This document shows positions 23,063-34,469 of a stretch of 64,000 bases of DNA, piece by piece. The number at the start of each line of letters is the position of its first letter. Position 1 is the stretch's first letter. The notes under the pieces are model-generated. The model was not told the origin of the DNA and ran no database searches. It was given only the letters and a program-made list of their open reading frames with translations. The stretch is from Metellina segmentata (taxonomy: Eukaryota; Arthropoda; Arachnida; Araneae; Tetragnathidae), in the NCBI GenBank assembly GCA_947359465.1, contig OX375873.1:137637916-137701915 (forward strand). Direction: 5' to 3'. The position numbers were made by a program, and so were the translations under genes.

Positions 23063-24549
23063 GTGGTCATGGCCGGTAGGACCACTGCTGGCGAATGTTG
23101 CCCATGTGTTTCCCCTCTGAATTCATCAGTCGCTGTTGCCTCAATCAGTGGCTAACAACAGAGTTAATTTGGGTTCTGCTGCCATTTGAAGTGGAGGCTA
23201 ACAAAACAGTTGAGACAAACACGCTCCGATCTTTGCAAGTGAGTCGGCCCTTTCATTTTGCCTGCAATGTTTATAGTGTGGCGTTTTGGCATCACAACAA
23301 TACAATGGGTCAAATTCTCAGTTGGCTATCTTTTTAAGCCATTTATTTTACTTAGAAGGTTCCAATGACAATTGGAAAAATATCTACATATTTACAAAGA
23401 ATAATCAATAAACGACGGTTCATACAGAAGCAATTAGTTTCTCTTCGCAGTTAGTTTTTTTTACAGGTGTTGAACCTCACCATATAGCTGTCTTAAGAGC
23501 TCTATCGTCCACCACTTGCTCCAATGGCTTCTTACTCTCGTCTCTCTTTCCATTTTTCGGGGGAGTCTGCCTCCCTCTTGGAATGTCGATCGCGTGTATT
23601 CCAAGGACACCTACAGAACTGAAGGAGTGTCAATCCTACATGTGCGAGTTCCCTCTTTGGATCTTGAAACCGTTAGAAAGTGATGTGTTAGTGCAGGCGC
23701 CGGGTGCAAGAAATCGGCCCCGACTGTCAAACGTGTTCTTTTTTTTTTGGGGGGGGGGGGTCGTCTGTTTCCTCTTGTGACCGGCCCAAGATGATCTGGG
23801 TTCTTGCGACGTCTTTTTTTCTAGACGTCACAATAAAACCTGGCAATCGTAGCTGCCATTTTAGCCTTCCTGAAAGAAGTCGGTACGTGCGTTCTCCAAG
23901 AGCTGTTGACTCATCGGCCTTTTGGACTTCTTGGCTTAACGCGTTATCAACGTCATCCATGCCGAATCCGTTCACCCAAAAGCGGAAATTTCTGCCTTCT
24001 GTAGCTTTGGTGTTTTAAGCGATGATTCGATGTACGCGCATTTAATCGAATCTTCTACATAGCCACCATTCGTTCTGCTTCTCGAATCAAGTTTTTTGGA
24101 CATGTCTTGCTTCTACGTTTTCCATGGTGGTTTTTCGTGAGTTCCAAGAATCAAGATTTGAGAGCAGAGTTGTGATTGTCCTAGCCGTCTTCGACATGTC
24201 AGACTCTCATAAACTTTCCATCTATTGTAGATCGTCGTAGGAGAGTCGTTGGACCAGGTGAGCTTGAATGCATGTTGCATATCAGAGGCCGTAAACCACT
24301 AGACTTTTCGAAGCTCGTTACGTCCTCCTCACGGCACAGCAGCCGTCAACATGAATGGGAATTCCGAAGATTTCCATTGAAGGGACTCTTCTCGTTTTAG
24401 CGCACGGTTTTGTTAGAAGTTGGCTTTCAATGTGAACCTTTCAGTTTAATGCCCGCCAATTCTTCTCGATCGGTGTTTACAATACGATATTTGCCTGACA
24501 GATGGAAAATAAGCGTTAATGGAGGCGAAAGTTTTCAATGTATACAATA
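23063..24549. other. Non-coding or unrecognised, relatively GC-rich
   Basis: Open frames of 60-104 codons occur on both strands (for example 23704-24018 plus and 23727-23975 minus), without recognised motifs. Their overlap suggests chance frames in higher-GC DNA. It may be further retroelement debris continuing from the zinc-knuckle fragment. A T-run followed by a G-run lies at about 23740-23761. Confidence 0.35.
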
Positions 24550-24688
24550 GAAACATTGGAGTAACCGAAAGTTCCATCCAGTCGAGAAAAGTTGGTTCTG
24601 TCTAATTGCCGAAAGTTAGTTCCATTCGATCACCAAAAGTTATTTCCGTCCAATCGTTGAAAAGTTGGTTCGGTTCATTTGTCGAACC
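24550..24688 (+). repeat. Degenerate ~25-bp tandem repeat, five units
   Basis: Units of the form CGAAAAGTTGGTTCCGTCCA follow one another five times with substitutions (GAAAGTTCC, AAAAGTTGGTTC, GAAAGTTAGTTCC, AAAAGTTATTTCC, AAAAGTTGGTTC). Confidence 0.75.
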
Positions 24689-25706
24689 TAGCTAAATGGT
24701 TTTCCAGCACCAAATAACACAAAAAAAAATTACTAATTTTTCATCAAAGTCCTCTTTTTCTCTTGAATACTTTTAAAGATAAAATTTGCTACCAAATATA
24801 CAATCGCAAAAAAAATGAAACACCCTTTTTATTTCGAGCACTATTCATAGCAGATCAAATTCAAGGATATCGTTCAATTAGCAATAACGTCCTCTACAAG
24901 TTCAAATACAAAATAATTTCATAATGGGATGTCTTCTTATCAAATTTTGCACACACAAGAAAGTTTCTAATGGAAAAATTCTGTTTGATGGTTAGTCAGA
25001 TTCAACATCGTTAACGTAGTCTGAATTTAAAATTTCCTGAATTTAGTATCTTTATATCTGGATACATTCAATGTGAAAATTGCTATCAACTTCAGGGATC
25101 ATCTTCAATATAAAAACCGCCATTCGTAGATCGAGATGAATTGTAGTTATAGCTACCAGAATTTCAAATTTGAACACTATATCAAACGTGTTTTGTCAAC
25201 GAGTGCAAACGATACCAGAATTATTATGCAAGTGAAAACGATTCAAGAATTGCATTTACTATGTAAGTGCAATGCCGAGAATTACTATTCCAGATTTGTC
25301 AGAAGTTTTTAAACTTTTGGTTTCCTCCTAAAATTGACGCAATGAGTAAAATTATGTAACGTAAAAATAACCATTGGAATGAGCTGAAATTTTGCATGAT
25401 TATACTAGAAATCCTTCTGAATCAAAGGTTCCATTTCACAGTTTTTCGAACATCAATTTAATAATTATTATTGGACTAAAAATAAAATTAATAATTATTT
25501 AGGAAGATATCCGTAAAAGTTTAAGACACTGATTTAACATTACGAGCTCCAGTCTTTCTGTACGCATAACTTCGAAACGAAACGACATCATGACATGAAA
25601 TTTGGTTACTGAAGTTAAATAGTGATATGGATTCGGAAATTGTGTGTCTAAACAGTAAGTTTTTATGGGAATTATGAAGTTGGTGCTCAATTTAATACAC
25701 CAACAA
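24689..25706. other. AT-rich region, nothing recognised
   Basis: No motif-bearing frame and no paired ends. Confidence 0.4.
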
Positions 25707-27540
25707 ATACAAATACAAATATTGACGACCAGCTACAGGCTCAAGCCCAACAAGGCTGGTCCTTTGTTTATGAATTCTCCAATTCCCACTGACTATCCAA
25801 TTGTGTCTTAAATTCGTACACTCCCTTTGAATTAACTATATTTTCTGGCAACGCGTTCCAACTGTCTATTACCCTATTAAAATAGTAGTTTTTCCTTAAA
25901 TCTCGATTAAAATGTGTCTTATTCAATTTATACCCATTACCCCTTGTTCTGTTATCCCTATTGAAATTTAAGCCCTCTGTGTCCCCTTGTTTTACAAACT
26001 TGAAAAGCTGAATCAAATCCCCCCTCCTTCTTCTTCTTTCCAGTGTATACATGTTTAGCTTACTTAAACGTTCATTATAGTCGAAATTTGCTAGCCCCTT
26101 TATTATTTTTGTAGCTCTGTGCTGAACCCTTTCAATTGATTCTATGTCCTTTCTCATATATGGAGCCCAGAATTGTACAGCATATTCTAGATGTGGTCTT
26201 ACTAAACCCTTATATAACGGCAAGATTATATTCTTATACCTTGAAGTTACACTTTTTAATATACCCCAGTAACCTATTAGCCTTTTTACCCGCAGCTGAA
26301 CATTGATGACCCATTTTAAAATCCCTGTGAATTATCACCCCAAGATCCTTGAATGTTTCTCTCTCCTTTACCTTTACTCCCTGCAGCCTGTACTCGGCTC
26401 CACTGTTCCTGTAACCCATATGCAGAACTTGACATTTCCCTACATTAAATGACATACCCCATTTTACAGCCCATTCGGATATCTTATCAAAATCCCCTTG
26501 TAAATTTTCTATCTGTAACTTGGTATCCACTGTCCCCCATATTTTTAAGTCATCTGCAAATATACTGATTCTATTCTTTATCCCCTGACCTATATCATCT
26601 ATGAAAATTATAAATAAAATTGGTCCCAAAACTGATCCCTGAGGCACCCCACTTATAACTTCTGTCCACTGTAAATAATTTCCTTTTACCTGCACTCTCT
26701 GCTTTCTATCCAATAACCAATTCTTTATCCATATTAATGTTTTTCCCTGAATCCCCAGCCTTTCCAATTTAAACTGTAATGCCTCATGAGGTACTTTATC
26801 AAAAGCCTTTTGAAAATCTATGTACATGATATCCACACTGCTCTTATTATCCAGCTCCTCAGTAATTTTTTCGTAGAACTTCAAAAGGTTTGTAGAGCAG
26901 GATCTGCAATTCCTGAACCCATACTGATTCTCTGATAACAGTCCCCCCTCCTCCAAGTATAACATTATATGCTTTTTTTAACAGAGATTCAAATATTTTG
27001 CAAATTACTGATGTTAGACTTACTGGTCTATAGTTGCCCGAATCACTTTGTATTCCCTTTTTGAAAATTGGAGTTATGTTGGCCAACTTCCAATCCATTG
27101 GTACCCAACCTGTGCTATATGTTGAATTAAATATCGTGTGAATTACTTCCCCCAGTTCTTCCGCGCATTCCACTAGTACTCTCGGATAAATATCGTCTGG
27201 CCCTGGTGCTTTAGATGGCTTAATTCTTTTCAACTGATGTACTATTTCTTCCCTGGTGAATTTGCATTCTTTAATTATACCCCCTGTAAAGGCTCCATCC
27301 TTGGGATCCTTTTTTAAATTATAGTTACCATTGAAAACCCCCAGAAAAAAGTCATTTAACACGTTTGCCATTCCCACCTCGTCTTGAATTAATTCACCTC
27401 CCTTCCCCTCCAACGGGCCCAGTGTAGTACTAAATTTATTTTTACCACTTGCATATGCAAAAAATTCTTTTGGGTTTATATTTATTTCCCTTGCTAATTT
27501 TTCCTCCATTCCGGCCCCATTCCCATTCCCATTTTCCGGC
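25707..27540 (-). mobile_element. CR1-like non-LTR retrotransposon, 5'-truncated copy
   Basis: Minus strand. It begins inside the pol frame at about 27540 and ends on the left with a microsatellite-like 3' tail of ATTTGT units (plus strand ACAAATACAAATACAAAT at about 25707). Before the tail is a short 3' untranslated segment with a strong stem (GACCAGC..GCTGGTC with GGGCTTGAGCC inside). 5' truncation and a simple-repeat tail are typical of CR1/L2/Rex1-type elements. A shorter copy with the same 3' end lies at 58484-58864. Confidence 0.9.
25768..27509 (-). pseudogene. Reverse transcriptase of a CR1-like retrotransposon, two frameshifts
   Basis: The enzyme copies its own RNA into DNA at a nicked target. 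Domains in order from 27509 downwards: linker with FFAYASGKNKFS; RT motifs KAPGPDDIYPRVL, ITPIFKKG and GNYRPVSLTSV; after a frameshift, NQYGFRNCRSCSTNLL, DFQKAFDKVPH, GVPQGSVLGPILFIIF and the catalytic FADD (about 26549-26560); after a second frameshift, the C-terminal LYKGLVRPHLEYAVQFWAPY and ERVQHRATKII block, ending WELENS. The first shift is explained by one extra A in a 7-A run near 26975; the second by one missing base near 26240. The N-terminal endonuclease is gone. It is dead as it stands but little decayed, so it is young. CR1 versus the sister clades Rex1 or L2 needs a phylogeny. Confidence 0.9.
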
Positions 27541-27617
27541 CATCATTTCCAACGGCCCATTTTATAAATTTTATGCATTTGTATGTATAGAAGACGTTAG
27601 GTTCCTGTCAAATGACA

Positions 27618-27768
27618 AAGGGGTGCCAGCTTAGGTGTGACCTCATCATCTGAAAAAAATTACGTGGTGTTGTCTTCGGATTTTTCCCTTCGAGGGTTGA
27701 TCCCGGACCTTCACCAATATCCCGTTGTGTCGCTCAAGTGGGATGTTTATTAAAAATACCAAATACTA
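27618..27768 (+). repeat. SINE body and tail
   Basis: GGGGTGCCAGCTTAGGTG, TTACGTGGTGTTGTCTTCGG, GGGTTGATCCCGGACC, CCCGTTGTGTCGCTC, tail AAAAATACC. The head is absent. Confidence 0.8.
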
Positions 27769-27992
27769 AAATATCATTCTTGTCAAAGCCATCTTTAAAT
27801 ATTTCTCTACTGCTGGAGTTGTTCGAATGAAGAGGGTGGTTCGTTTGCGCGCTTGCTCACGAATCAAGGATTTCCCGCTTTATAGCATATGATAAAGAAA
27901 ACCGAAACTTTGATCCATCATTTAGCTGCACCACTGAGTTCAGTTCAGCAACCTTCCCCTCCCCCCTATTTGTAACTTAAATTTAACTTTAA

Positions 27993-28135
27993 CCTTTAGA
28001 CTACGGCAGGTACAGCAGTCGTACCATCATCGCGCCAAGAAAGAAACGGCTGCTACAGCAGTTAAACCTTGAAAGTTATAAGAATCGCGCCAAGAAAGAA
28101 TCGCGCTTGTTATATCTATAACCGTAGTCAAAAGG
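27993..28135. mobile_element. Short TTAA-flanked MITE
   Basis: TTAA at 27989-27992 and 28136-28139. Inverted ends CCTTTAGACTACGG (left) and CCTTTTGACTACGG (right, minus strand). The interior holds TCGCGCCAAGAAAGAA twice and CAGCAGT..CTGCTACAGCAG palindromic bits. Different sequence from the ACGAGATATCTCGT family. Probably piggyBac-like. Confidence 0.65.
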
Positions 28136-28139
28136 TTAA

Positions 28140-28970
28140 TCTAATCCAATCTCATTGACAAAAAAGATTGCGGATTCATTATCATTAAAGTTAAAAGTAA
28201 ACAAAGAGCCTATTACTCATTTCCTCTAGCAGGAGAAAAAGCCGTCGAGAGAGAGAGAAAAGCAAAGAAATGTGTCAACAAAGCCAATGAATGCGAGTGC
28301 CTCTCTGTTTGCGTTCTCGGGAGAATCCGGCCGAGGTAAATCCGGGAGACCGGAGGCCTTCCGTGCCGAGGCAAGGTCCTCGGGTCGCGTGATTTCGGCA
28401 GTCATGGTAACTGGCGTCGGGGGACGGGAAACAATCGTGGACGTAGAAAAGAGAAATAAAAGTACTGTCTGGCGAATATGCTGAGTGGAGGGTAATGTAT
28501 GGAAATTTTGTAGCTGTATCGATACTTTTACGAAGACACGTCCAACGGAATCGCAGTCAGGAATGTAAAATTATCGAGACTAGGAATTCAATGTCGGAGA
28601 TGAGATATATTTGGTATATCTGAGAACTCTGCTGTTTAAATTTTTACCCAAGAGTTTCTGTTTAAAGTTTCTTCGCAGAAAAAAACCTTACTCAACATTT
28701 CACTTATTCTGGGAACTGTTTATATTTAATAAACGAAACTCAATTGCCTTAAAAGTGGTATAAAAACTAATAGAATTATTGATTTGATTTTTTTCTTTCT
28801 ACGATTACATATAAATTACTTTTATCCGAAAAAGCTTTATTTTTCGGAGACAGGATGGTTGAACTGTTGCCATCCTCAATGATAATTATCCCAAACAATT
28901 ATTCGACAAAAATATTGCCATTGTGTTCATACAACGCTATAAGGGCCCCCGTTTGAGAGAGATTTCTTCA
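28140..28970. other. Non-coding region, nothing recognised
   Basis: A GC-richer stretch at about 28230-28450 has a 70-codon frame (28272-28484) without motifs. The rest is AT-rich. Confidence 0.35.
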
Positions 28971-29510
28971 GTGAAGCTAAATGCTCAACCCTACTATAAT
29001 AAACGGACGCCAGCGGATTTGCATAAAATCCGACTACTTGTTTGGAGGTGTCTTTCGTGGTATGGCCTGGGACCTTTGCATGTTGTTCCTGGTCAATTGA
29101 ACGCCTACGCTTACATCATCCTTTTGGACAATCAGGTTCTTCCTACGCTCTGGTAATTTTATGGAATGGACGAATATTACTTTTAGGACGACAACGCTCC
29201 GTGCCATATTGCAGCCTCTGTCGAGCAGTGGTATCACGATATGGATGGATGTCAAACGTCTTCCCTGGCCTGCTTAGAGACCCGACCTAAATATTATAGA
29301 CCAAGTGTGGGACGAGTTAGAGCGACTCTTACGGACCAGGAAACAACGTCCAAAATCTACAGCTGAACTGGCGACATTCTTGCAGCAGGAATGAACACAA
29401 ATACCCATAGCTGTGTATCAAAACCTTGTTGAAAGTATGTCCAGAAGGGTTGGTAGTGTCATTGCAGTACGTGGGGGACCATCCCCCCTATTAAAGCATG
29501 TATTCTTTCC
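28971..29510 (+). pseudogene. Tc1-like transposase, C-terminal half, decayed
   Basis: The C-terminal half of a DDE transposase of the Tc1 group, scattered over three frames. Visible in order: LVWRCLSWYGLGPLHVV (about 29040-29090), LDNQVLPTLW (about 29125-29155), the second catalytic motif DDNAPCHIAASVEQWYHD (about 29188-29240), an Asp/Pro-rich remnant of the third motif (DPT.ILIDQVWDELERLL, about 29280-29330), and a tail LVESMSRRVGSVIAVRGG (about 29430-29480). Several stops and frameshifts. It differs in sequence from the other three Tc1/mariner copies here, so it is another family. I did not find its inverted ends, and the N-terminal DNA-binding half is missing. Confidence 0.75.
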
Positions 29511-29711
29511 GTTATACCATCACATCTTGCTGTCCGGTCCATTATTGTTAGTGTAGTGTACACATAGCGCTAGTTGTTGGCAAGATACTCAAATGCAATT
29601 TCAGTTATAAGCGATTATTAAAAATCAACTCCCAAAAGGTTCAAAATGGTGAAACACCAGTTTAATTCTCAGCCGTATACCCTCGTTTACGGTGATACAT
29701 AAATTTAACGA

Positions 29712-30019
29712 GGTCGCGGTAGCCCGATTGGAAGATTAGCGGATTAGAAACCGGAAAATTGCGAGTTCGAAGCTCAATCAAAGCAAAGACCGTAGTGAAA
29801 GTGAGAGCTGGTGCACAATAAGTCTGCCGTGGACACAAAAGTCTTAACGTTAGCGTGGCGTGAAAGTTTGAAGTGGGGGTTCAGGTGTTGGCATCGTCAT
29901 CTGACCGTGGTTCAAAATGAGGTGTTCGCATCGGATCTTCCCTCGGGATTGACACCAGACCGTCACCAACAGCCAGATGTGTTGCTCCAATGCGGCATTA
30001 ATCCGACTATCTACGTACC
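29712..30019 (+). repeat. SINE, type-2 head, full length
   Basis: GGTCGCGGTAGCCCGATTGG (A-box region), TGCGAGTTCGAAGCTCAATC (B box), body TCATCTGACCGTGGTTC, tail TTGCTCCAATGCGGCATTAA ending TACC. Confidence 0.85.
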
Positions 30020-31106
30020 ATGAATTTAACATTTTGACACGCTTTTCTATTTCTGAACTTAATACGTACCTCTTGTTTATGTATACGTTTAAGAAACTTA
30101 TAGTGATGTTGACAAAGGAAAATGATTTGTATTTAACTTTGGATGCTTATATTAGAGTTTTAAAAGTATAATAGTAACAATCTATTTGAGAACAAACATT
30201 ATCAATGAGTGATAAATTATCACACCCCACCTCTTTTCCTATCTGGTAAGTGTGAGTGGTTCATTTTATCTACTGGAGAGGGCAACACTTCTGAGATATA
30301 TTCCATCTATTTATCTGGACACTTCTTGGTTAGATATGAATACATTATACAACTATACAAAACAGCAGCAGAGAGCTACTCATCGTCCGTTCTCTCCGGT
30401 CTCCGTGGGTCGAATCATTTCTTTTCTTTCCGTTCTCCCCTTTTCTCCTCCTGACACGGGTGACCTTTCACCGACACCCCCGCCAACGTCCCTAGAGGAA
30501 CTCCCGTTCCCCCCAACAACAGTTCCTCCTTGTGTTGGCAGGAGAACCTCACATAAATATTACTCTAAAAATAGCATTCGTATATTTTTCAACTTAGAAC
30601 TGTTCAACACACAGAAAAAAAAGAAAGACCCCTTATTCATCAGCAGCAACATGCCATAAGCGTTGCATTAAGTGAATTCCCGATTGTAAAAAATAAATAC
30701 AAATGCACAGAAAAAATTACTTAGAGTGACTCCTAAAAATGGTGCGCACTTTGGATTGCAATTGAGCGGCGCTGTTGTATAGTACTATACGAAGTTCAAC
30801 ATGGATTACGGTTCACATGGGACGCTTCCAGGTCTTTCATGTACATGAAAGATGAACGAGTTGCGGAATTGGTTGTTTGAAATCAAAGAATTCGTCCCCA
30901 CCTACACTACGTACCGCCATTTGTTTTCAGTGCCTCGGCACAAAATTACGGTATTCTGCTCTAAAACGGAATAAAAGCGCCATTGTGCTTTGCTCAGGAA
31001 GTCTGGCGGCGTTTATAAGAATGGGCAAGAGTTGCGTTTCTCCAGTTATTCCCTTAGAATAATTTTGCACCCATCCGTGATAGATTTCAATGCCAGATGA
31101 GGCGAT
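30020..31106. other. Non-coding or unrecognised
   Basis: The longest frame (30252-30659, 135 codons, proline-rich middle) overlaps another frame on the same strand and has no domain I know. I treat it as chance. No repeats recognised. Confidence 0.3.
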
Positions 31107-32056
31107 GAGCCCAGGTGCAGATTTATAGTCAGAGTTCTGCAACACAACTCCAAGCAATTGCAATTGTTAAGCAGACATTTTGAATACTGCAGTCCAATCA
31201 AAAACAGAGGTAAAACATCGGCTCAATATGCATTACATATTTATGAAACATCGAAATTAATTCACTTACTTTATTTAAAACTAAGGCATACTTTCCGAAT
31301 TTGCACTTCTGTCGATCACTTTTGAAGTTAAATATGTCGTCATTGACATAAAATATGTGTCTCTACTATTCTAAAAGGAAGTGTTTGTTTGTCTGTTTGT
31401 TTCGAGTCCGCTAAATTCCTGACGGTCTATGGTACTTACAGCAATTAGATTTGGCACACAGGTAGTCCGAATTTTTTGCAATTTTTGGGTAGCGGCGAAT
31501 TATTTTAAAATTCAGTCTAGAAGATTTTAAAATGAATTAACAGTTTTATTATCTACCTGGTTCTTCAAACGCGGAGGACTTTTTATACCCATGTGACCTT
31601 GCAGTCAGGCCTTGGAACCATTTTTCATCCGACATAACGCGGATAAAATTATTTTTGTCGTTTCCACTTGATTTTGCTCGGAGGAATAATTTTCCAGCCA
31701 GACGATAAATCTTTTAACTGGAGTCAGTCCTTTTTTCTATCTCCTAGACCGTTAGAGATAGAGTAAAAATTTGAACGGATTTGAAATCTGCGGAAAATTT
31801 TACACCAGATTAATACCTTACATCACGGCGATGTACGCAAACACCACGGGCACGGGCAACGCCGGCTAGCCACGCAGTGCTAGTTATTCATAAAGTGTTA
31901 GTGGTTATTTGGGGCGGTGTAGGGAGGTTGTTCCGTAGCTAGAAAAGACAAAAAAAGGTTTTGCAAGTAGTGCGCTTTGCACTGCAGAACATCATAACTT
32001 ATGATTGAAAAAAAATTGTCCCAAACTTTAATAAAATGAAGGCAAAATTGTTCTGC
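31107..32056 (+). repeat. Unclassified repeat 'U', copy 3 (interrupted by a Helitron)
   Basis: 31107-31359 and 31884-32056 align with the uninterrupted copy at 9045-9480 (minus). Shared pieces include GTTCTGCAACACA, TGCACTGCAGAACATCATAA and CTTATG.TTGAAAAAAAATTG. The Helitron at 31360-31883 lies between TATG and TTATTCATAAAG. Confidence 0.7.
31360..31883 (+). mobile_element. Non-autonomous Helitron, family C
   Basis: 5' TCTCTACTATTCTAAAAGGA at 31360; 3' end CTAG at 31880-31883 before T. ACGGGCACGGGCAACGCCGG just before the end is a common subterminal block of arthropod Helitrons. The 5' end matches the element at 50231-51450, and part of the interior does too. The base before the 5' end is G, not the usual A; comparison with the uninterrupted repeat copy supports this junction. 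Confidence 0.8.
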
Positions 32057-32779
32057 GACATACGGTGCTAGGAGGCCACAAATTGCAACTATGTCTTTGC
32101 TTTTTTTCCCACTTTGGTGCAGACCAATGTGATTTGTCCCTTTTTGCAATCTGTTACATCACTTCCTCGACCACAGCAGCTATCGCTTTCAGCCATGCTT
32201 ACTTCGAACTAAACAATCGTGTGGCGTAACGACGAAATTTCGAGCTTGCATTGCGCAAACATTTATGCAAATATCTGCAATACTCATCGAATCACCGCCG
32301 TCCCAAAACTCTTGACGTTTAGATTTCAGCTGCTACTTTTTTTGGACACGTAGTGTATCGTACATAGTATATTCAAGTGACACTACTGTGGAGAGGGTGT
32401 ATATTTAAAAAGTTATTTTGGAGATTTTGTGTGCATGTTTGGGTTGGTTGAAATGCTACTGATACACACTGTCAGAAACTGTTTTGGAACATAAAACATT
32501 TATTTTATAATTCAGGTCACTAAATATCATTTAAATAAAATATTACCAAAATTTCCTTTTTTTTCCTAAAAAAGCCAAAATTTAATTTTAGTAAGTTGTA
32601 CTCTCCGCTTTCATTTGTGTGTGTGTGTTCCTAATAAACCTTAAAAAACAATCGGCGTCTCTTAAACCCATCTTTAACGAGAGATAAATAAAAGATAATG
32701 TAACTGTAATTTTTTTAAGATACCCGTTTGAGGGAAAGTGTCTTTTTAGGAATGCGTGCGTTCACCTATCAAGGCAAGA
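32057..32779. other. Non-coding; possible Tc1/mariner end
   Basis: GCTACTTTTTTTGGACACGT followed by AGTGTA near 32330-32355 has the form of a Tc1/mariner right terminus (minus strand CACTACGTGTCC). I found no left partner. The rest is not recognised. Confidence 0.35.
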
Positions 32780-32968
32780 GCACGTTGGAATGGTGTGGAA
32801 GTTTGTAGAGTGAGATGCCTGTTCCGGTGCGACCTCGTCATCTGACCGTTGTTTAAAATTGCGAGTTGTTGTCCTTGTATCTTTCCCTTCGGGGGTTGAT
32901 TCCGGCCCATTACCAATAGACCGTTGTGTTGCTCCAGTGTAACTTTAATTAAAATACCTATCTACCTA
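32780..32968 (+). repeat. SINE body and tail, 5'-truncated
   Basis: TGTGGAAGTTTGTAGAGTGA, CCTCGTCATCTGACCGTTG, GGGGTTGATTCCGGCCC, GACCGTTGTGTTGCTCCAG, tail TTAATTAAAATACCTATCT. The head is absent. Confidence 0.8.
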
Positions 32969-33109
32969 TCGAGAAAATAGATTTCCAAACAAGTCCCCGT
33001 GTAAATCAAGAGTCAAAACCAAAATACAGAAAAATCGCTACTTGAATTTTGTTGATAAAAATATTCGGATGAGGTGAATCTCAATCCTTTTTTCGGAAAA
33101 TTACATTAA

Positions 33110-34469
33110 CCCCTTGGATACATTTGACGACTGAGACTCGTCATGCACTTGTTTTGGCTATGTGACGGAGGATGAGTCTAATTCGTCATTCAAACTAGGA
33201 CAAAATTAAACATGTACATTCTTGTTTGAGTCATTGGTATTACGAGACTCTCTTTTAATCAAATTATCCAATCGTTCTCTACAAAAATACACTTTATTTA
33301 ATCTGTGACACCATACATAGAAATATTTACACGGCTGCGTTATCAGACATGTTGTTTTGGAATGAACGCGAAGATCAGACGAGCGGATAGATATGCAACT
33401 GTTTCCACTCACGTCACAGAATCGATAACCAATGAGAAGAGAATGGGAGCAGTTGTTGGCTAATTGGATCACATGACCTAGATACATATGTCATCAGAAT
33501 TTTTCTGTTGGCAATTTATCTCTTCCTTTGGCGTACTTCGAAATTTATGTGAGGACAAATTTCTTTGCTGCTGTTTAGTTATATATTTTAGTTGACTCGG
33601 TAACTTTAAATTCAGATCTGCTGTATAATCAAGAGGGGGGGGGGCTATAGGAAAAAGGAAATAAGGTGTGTAACATGATTTTCATTGATCTAACATCATC
33701 ATCGAAAATTGTATCCTTTTATTATATAAGTTAATAATTATATAAGTTAGTGTTTTATGTATGCTTTTTGTTACATCAGAATGATCCTAAGCCAGGGGTG
33801 GATACGACACCATCATCCTAAATCAAAGGGGACGGCAGAGGGGCGGTAAAATATCAGCTGGTAGTGAGTTCAGGAGTGGTTCTTAGATTATTTATGTAAA
33901 ATTAACGGAAGCTTGGAAAAATATAAAAAGGGTATTAAAAATTAGGAAAAGTAATTTAGAATCAAAAGGAATTAAATTGGAATTTTTCAAAAATAATTTG
34001 TAGGATCTAAAAACTTCTTCGTCAGATGGGTTCGAACTCGGGAAGTCAACCTCCGCTGCAGACGTCAATCTGAAGGTAGGTGACTTTAGCCATTAGGCCA
34101 TCGTTGCTTTCCGAAAAGTTGCTCTTTAAAAGTATAAGTACTCTTAGGATAAGTTAGCGAGATCAAAATCAAAATGGTTATTGCAACAATCAGATTGGCG
34201 AGATATCCAAGTGAAGCCAAGCACGTGAAACTAGCCAATCAAGTTGGACTTGCGTAAAGTACTATCATGGTTCTCTTCTCATTGGTTATCGATTCTGTGA
34301 CGTCAGGGGAAACCGTTGCATATCTATCCGCTCGTGAAGATCAGAAGCTGTGCGATCTCTCATACTGTTGCCATTCTTATCAAACGAAATTATACGAAAC
34401 TATAACAGTAACTAATGTGCAAACGATAGTTCAAACTACTTTTTTTCAAAAAAATCTGTACCCAAGGGG
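33110..34469. mobile_element. Non-autonomous piggyBac-like element with long subterminal inverted repeats
   Basis: TTAA flanks (33106-33109 and 34470-34473). Tips CCCCTTGGATACA and, on the minus strand, CCCCTTGGGTACA. A second, longer inverted repeat lies inside: about 33367-33445 pairs with 34262-34350 (shared ACGAGCGGATAGATATGCAA, CACAGAATCGATAACCAATG, then AGAAGAGAA). Near the left tip is a GACTGAGACTCGTC motif recalling the palindromic MITE family. It contains a tRNA-like unit at about 34010-34112. No transposase seen. Confidence 0.75.
34010..34112 (-). repeat. tRNA-like unit (SINE head or tRNA pseudogene)
   Basis: On the minus strand, TGGCCTAATGGCTAAAG fits an A box and CGAGTTCGAACCCATC fits a B box, about 55 bases apart, which suggests a class II (Ser/Leu-like) tRNA. 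The acceptor arms do not pair convincingly and no CCA-type end is seen, so I read it as a tRNA-derived SINE head. It does not match the main SINE heads. Confidence 0.5.

Noticed and set aside
23704..24018. 104-codon plus frame overlapping an 82-codon minus frame
   Set aside because: Overlap on opposite strands in GC-richer DNA and no motif; could be retroelement debris but not supportable.
28272..28484. 70-codon GC-rich plus-strand frame, possible exon
   Set aside because: No domain, no partner exon, no convincing splice sites identified.
30252..30659. 135-codon plus-strand open frame with a proline-rich middle
   Set aside because: No recognisable domain, overlaps another frame on the same strand, composition looks like chance; no splice or promoter context to support a gene.
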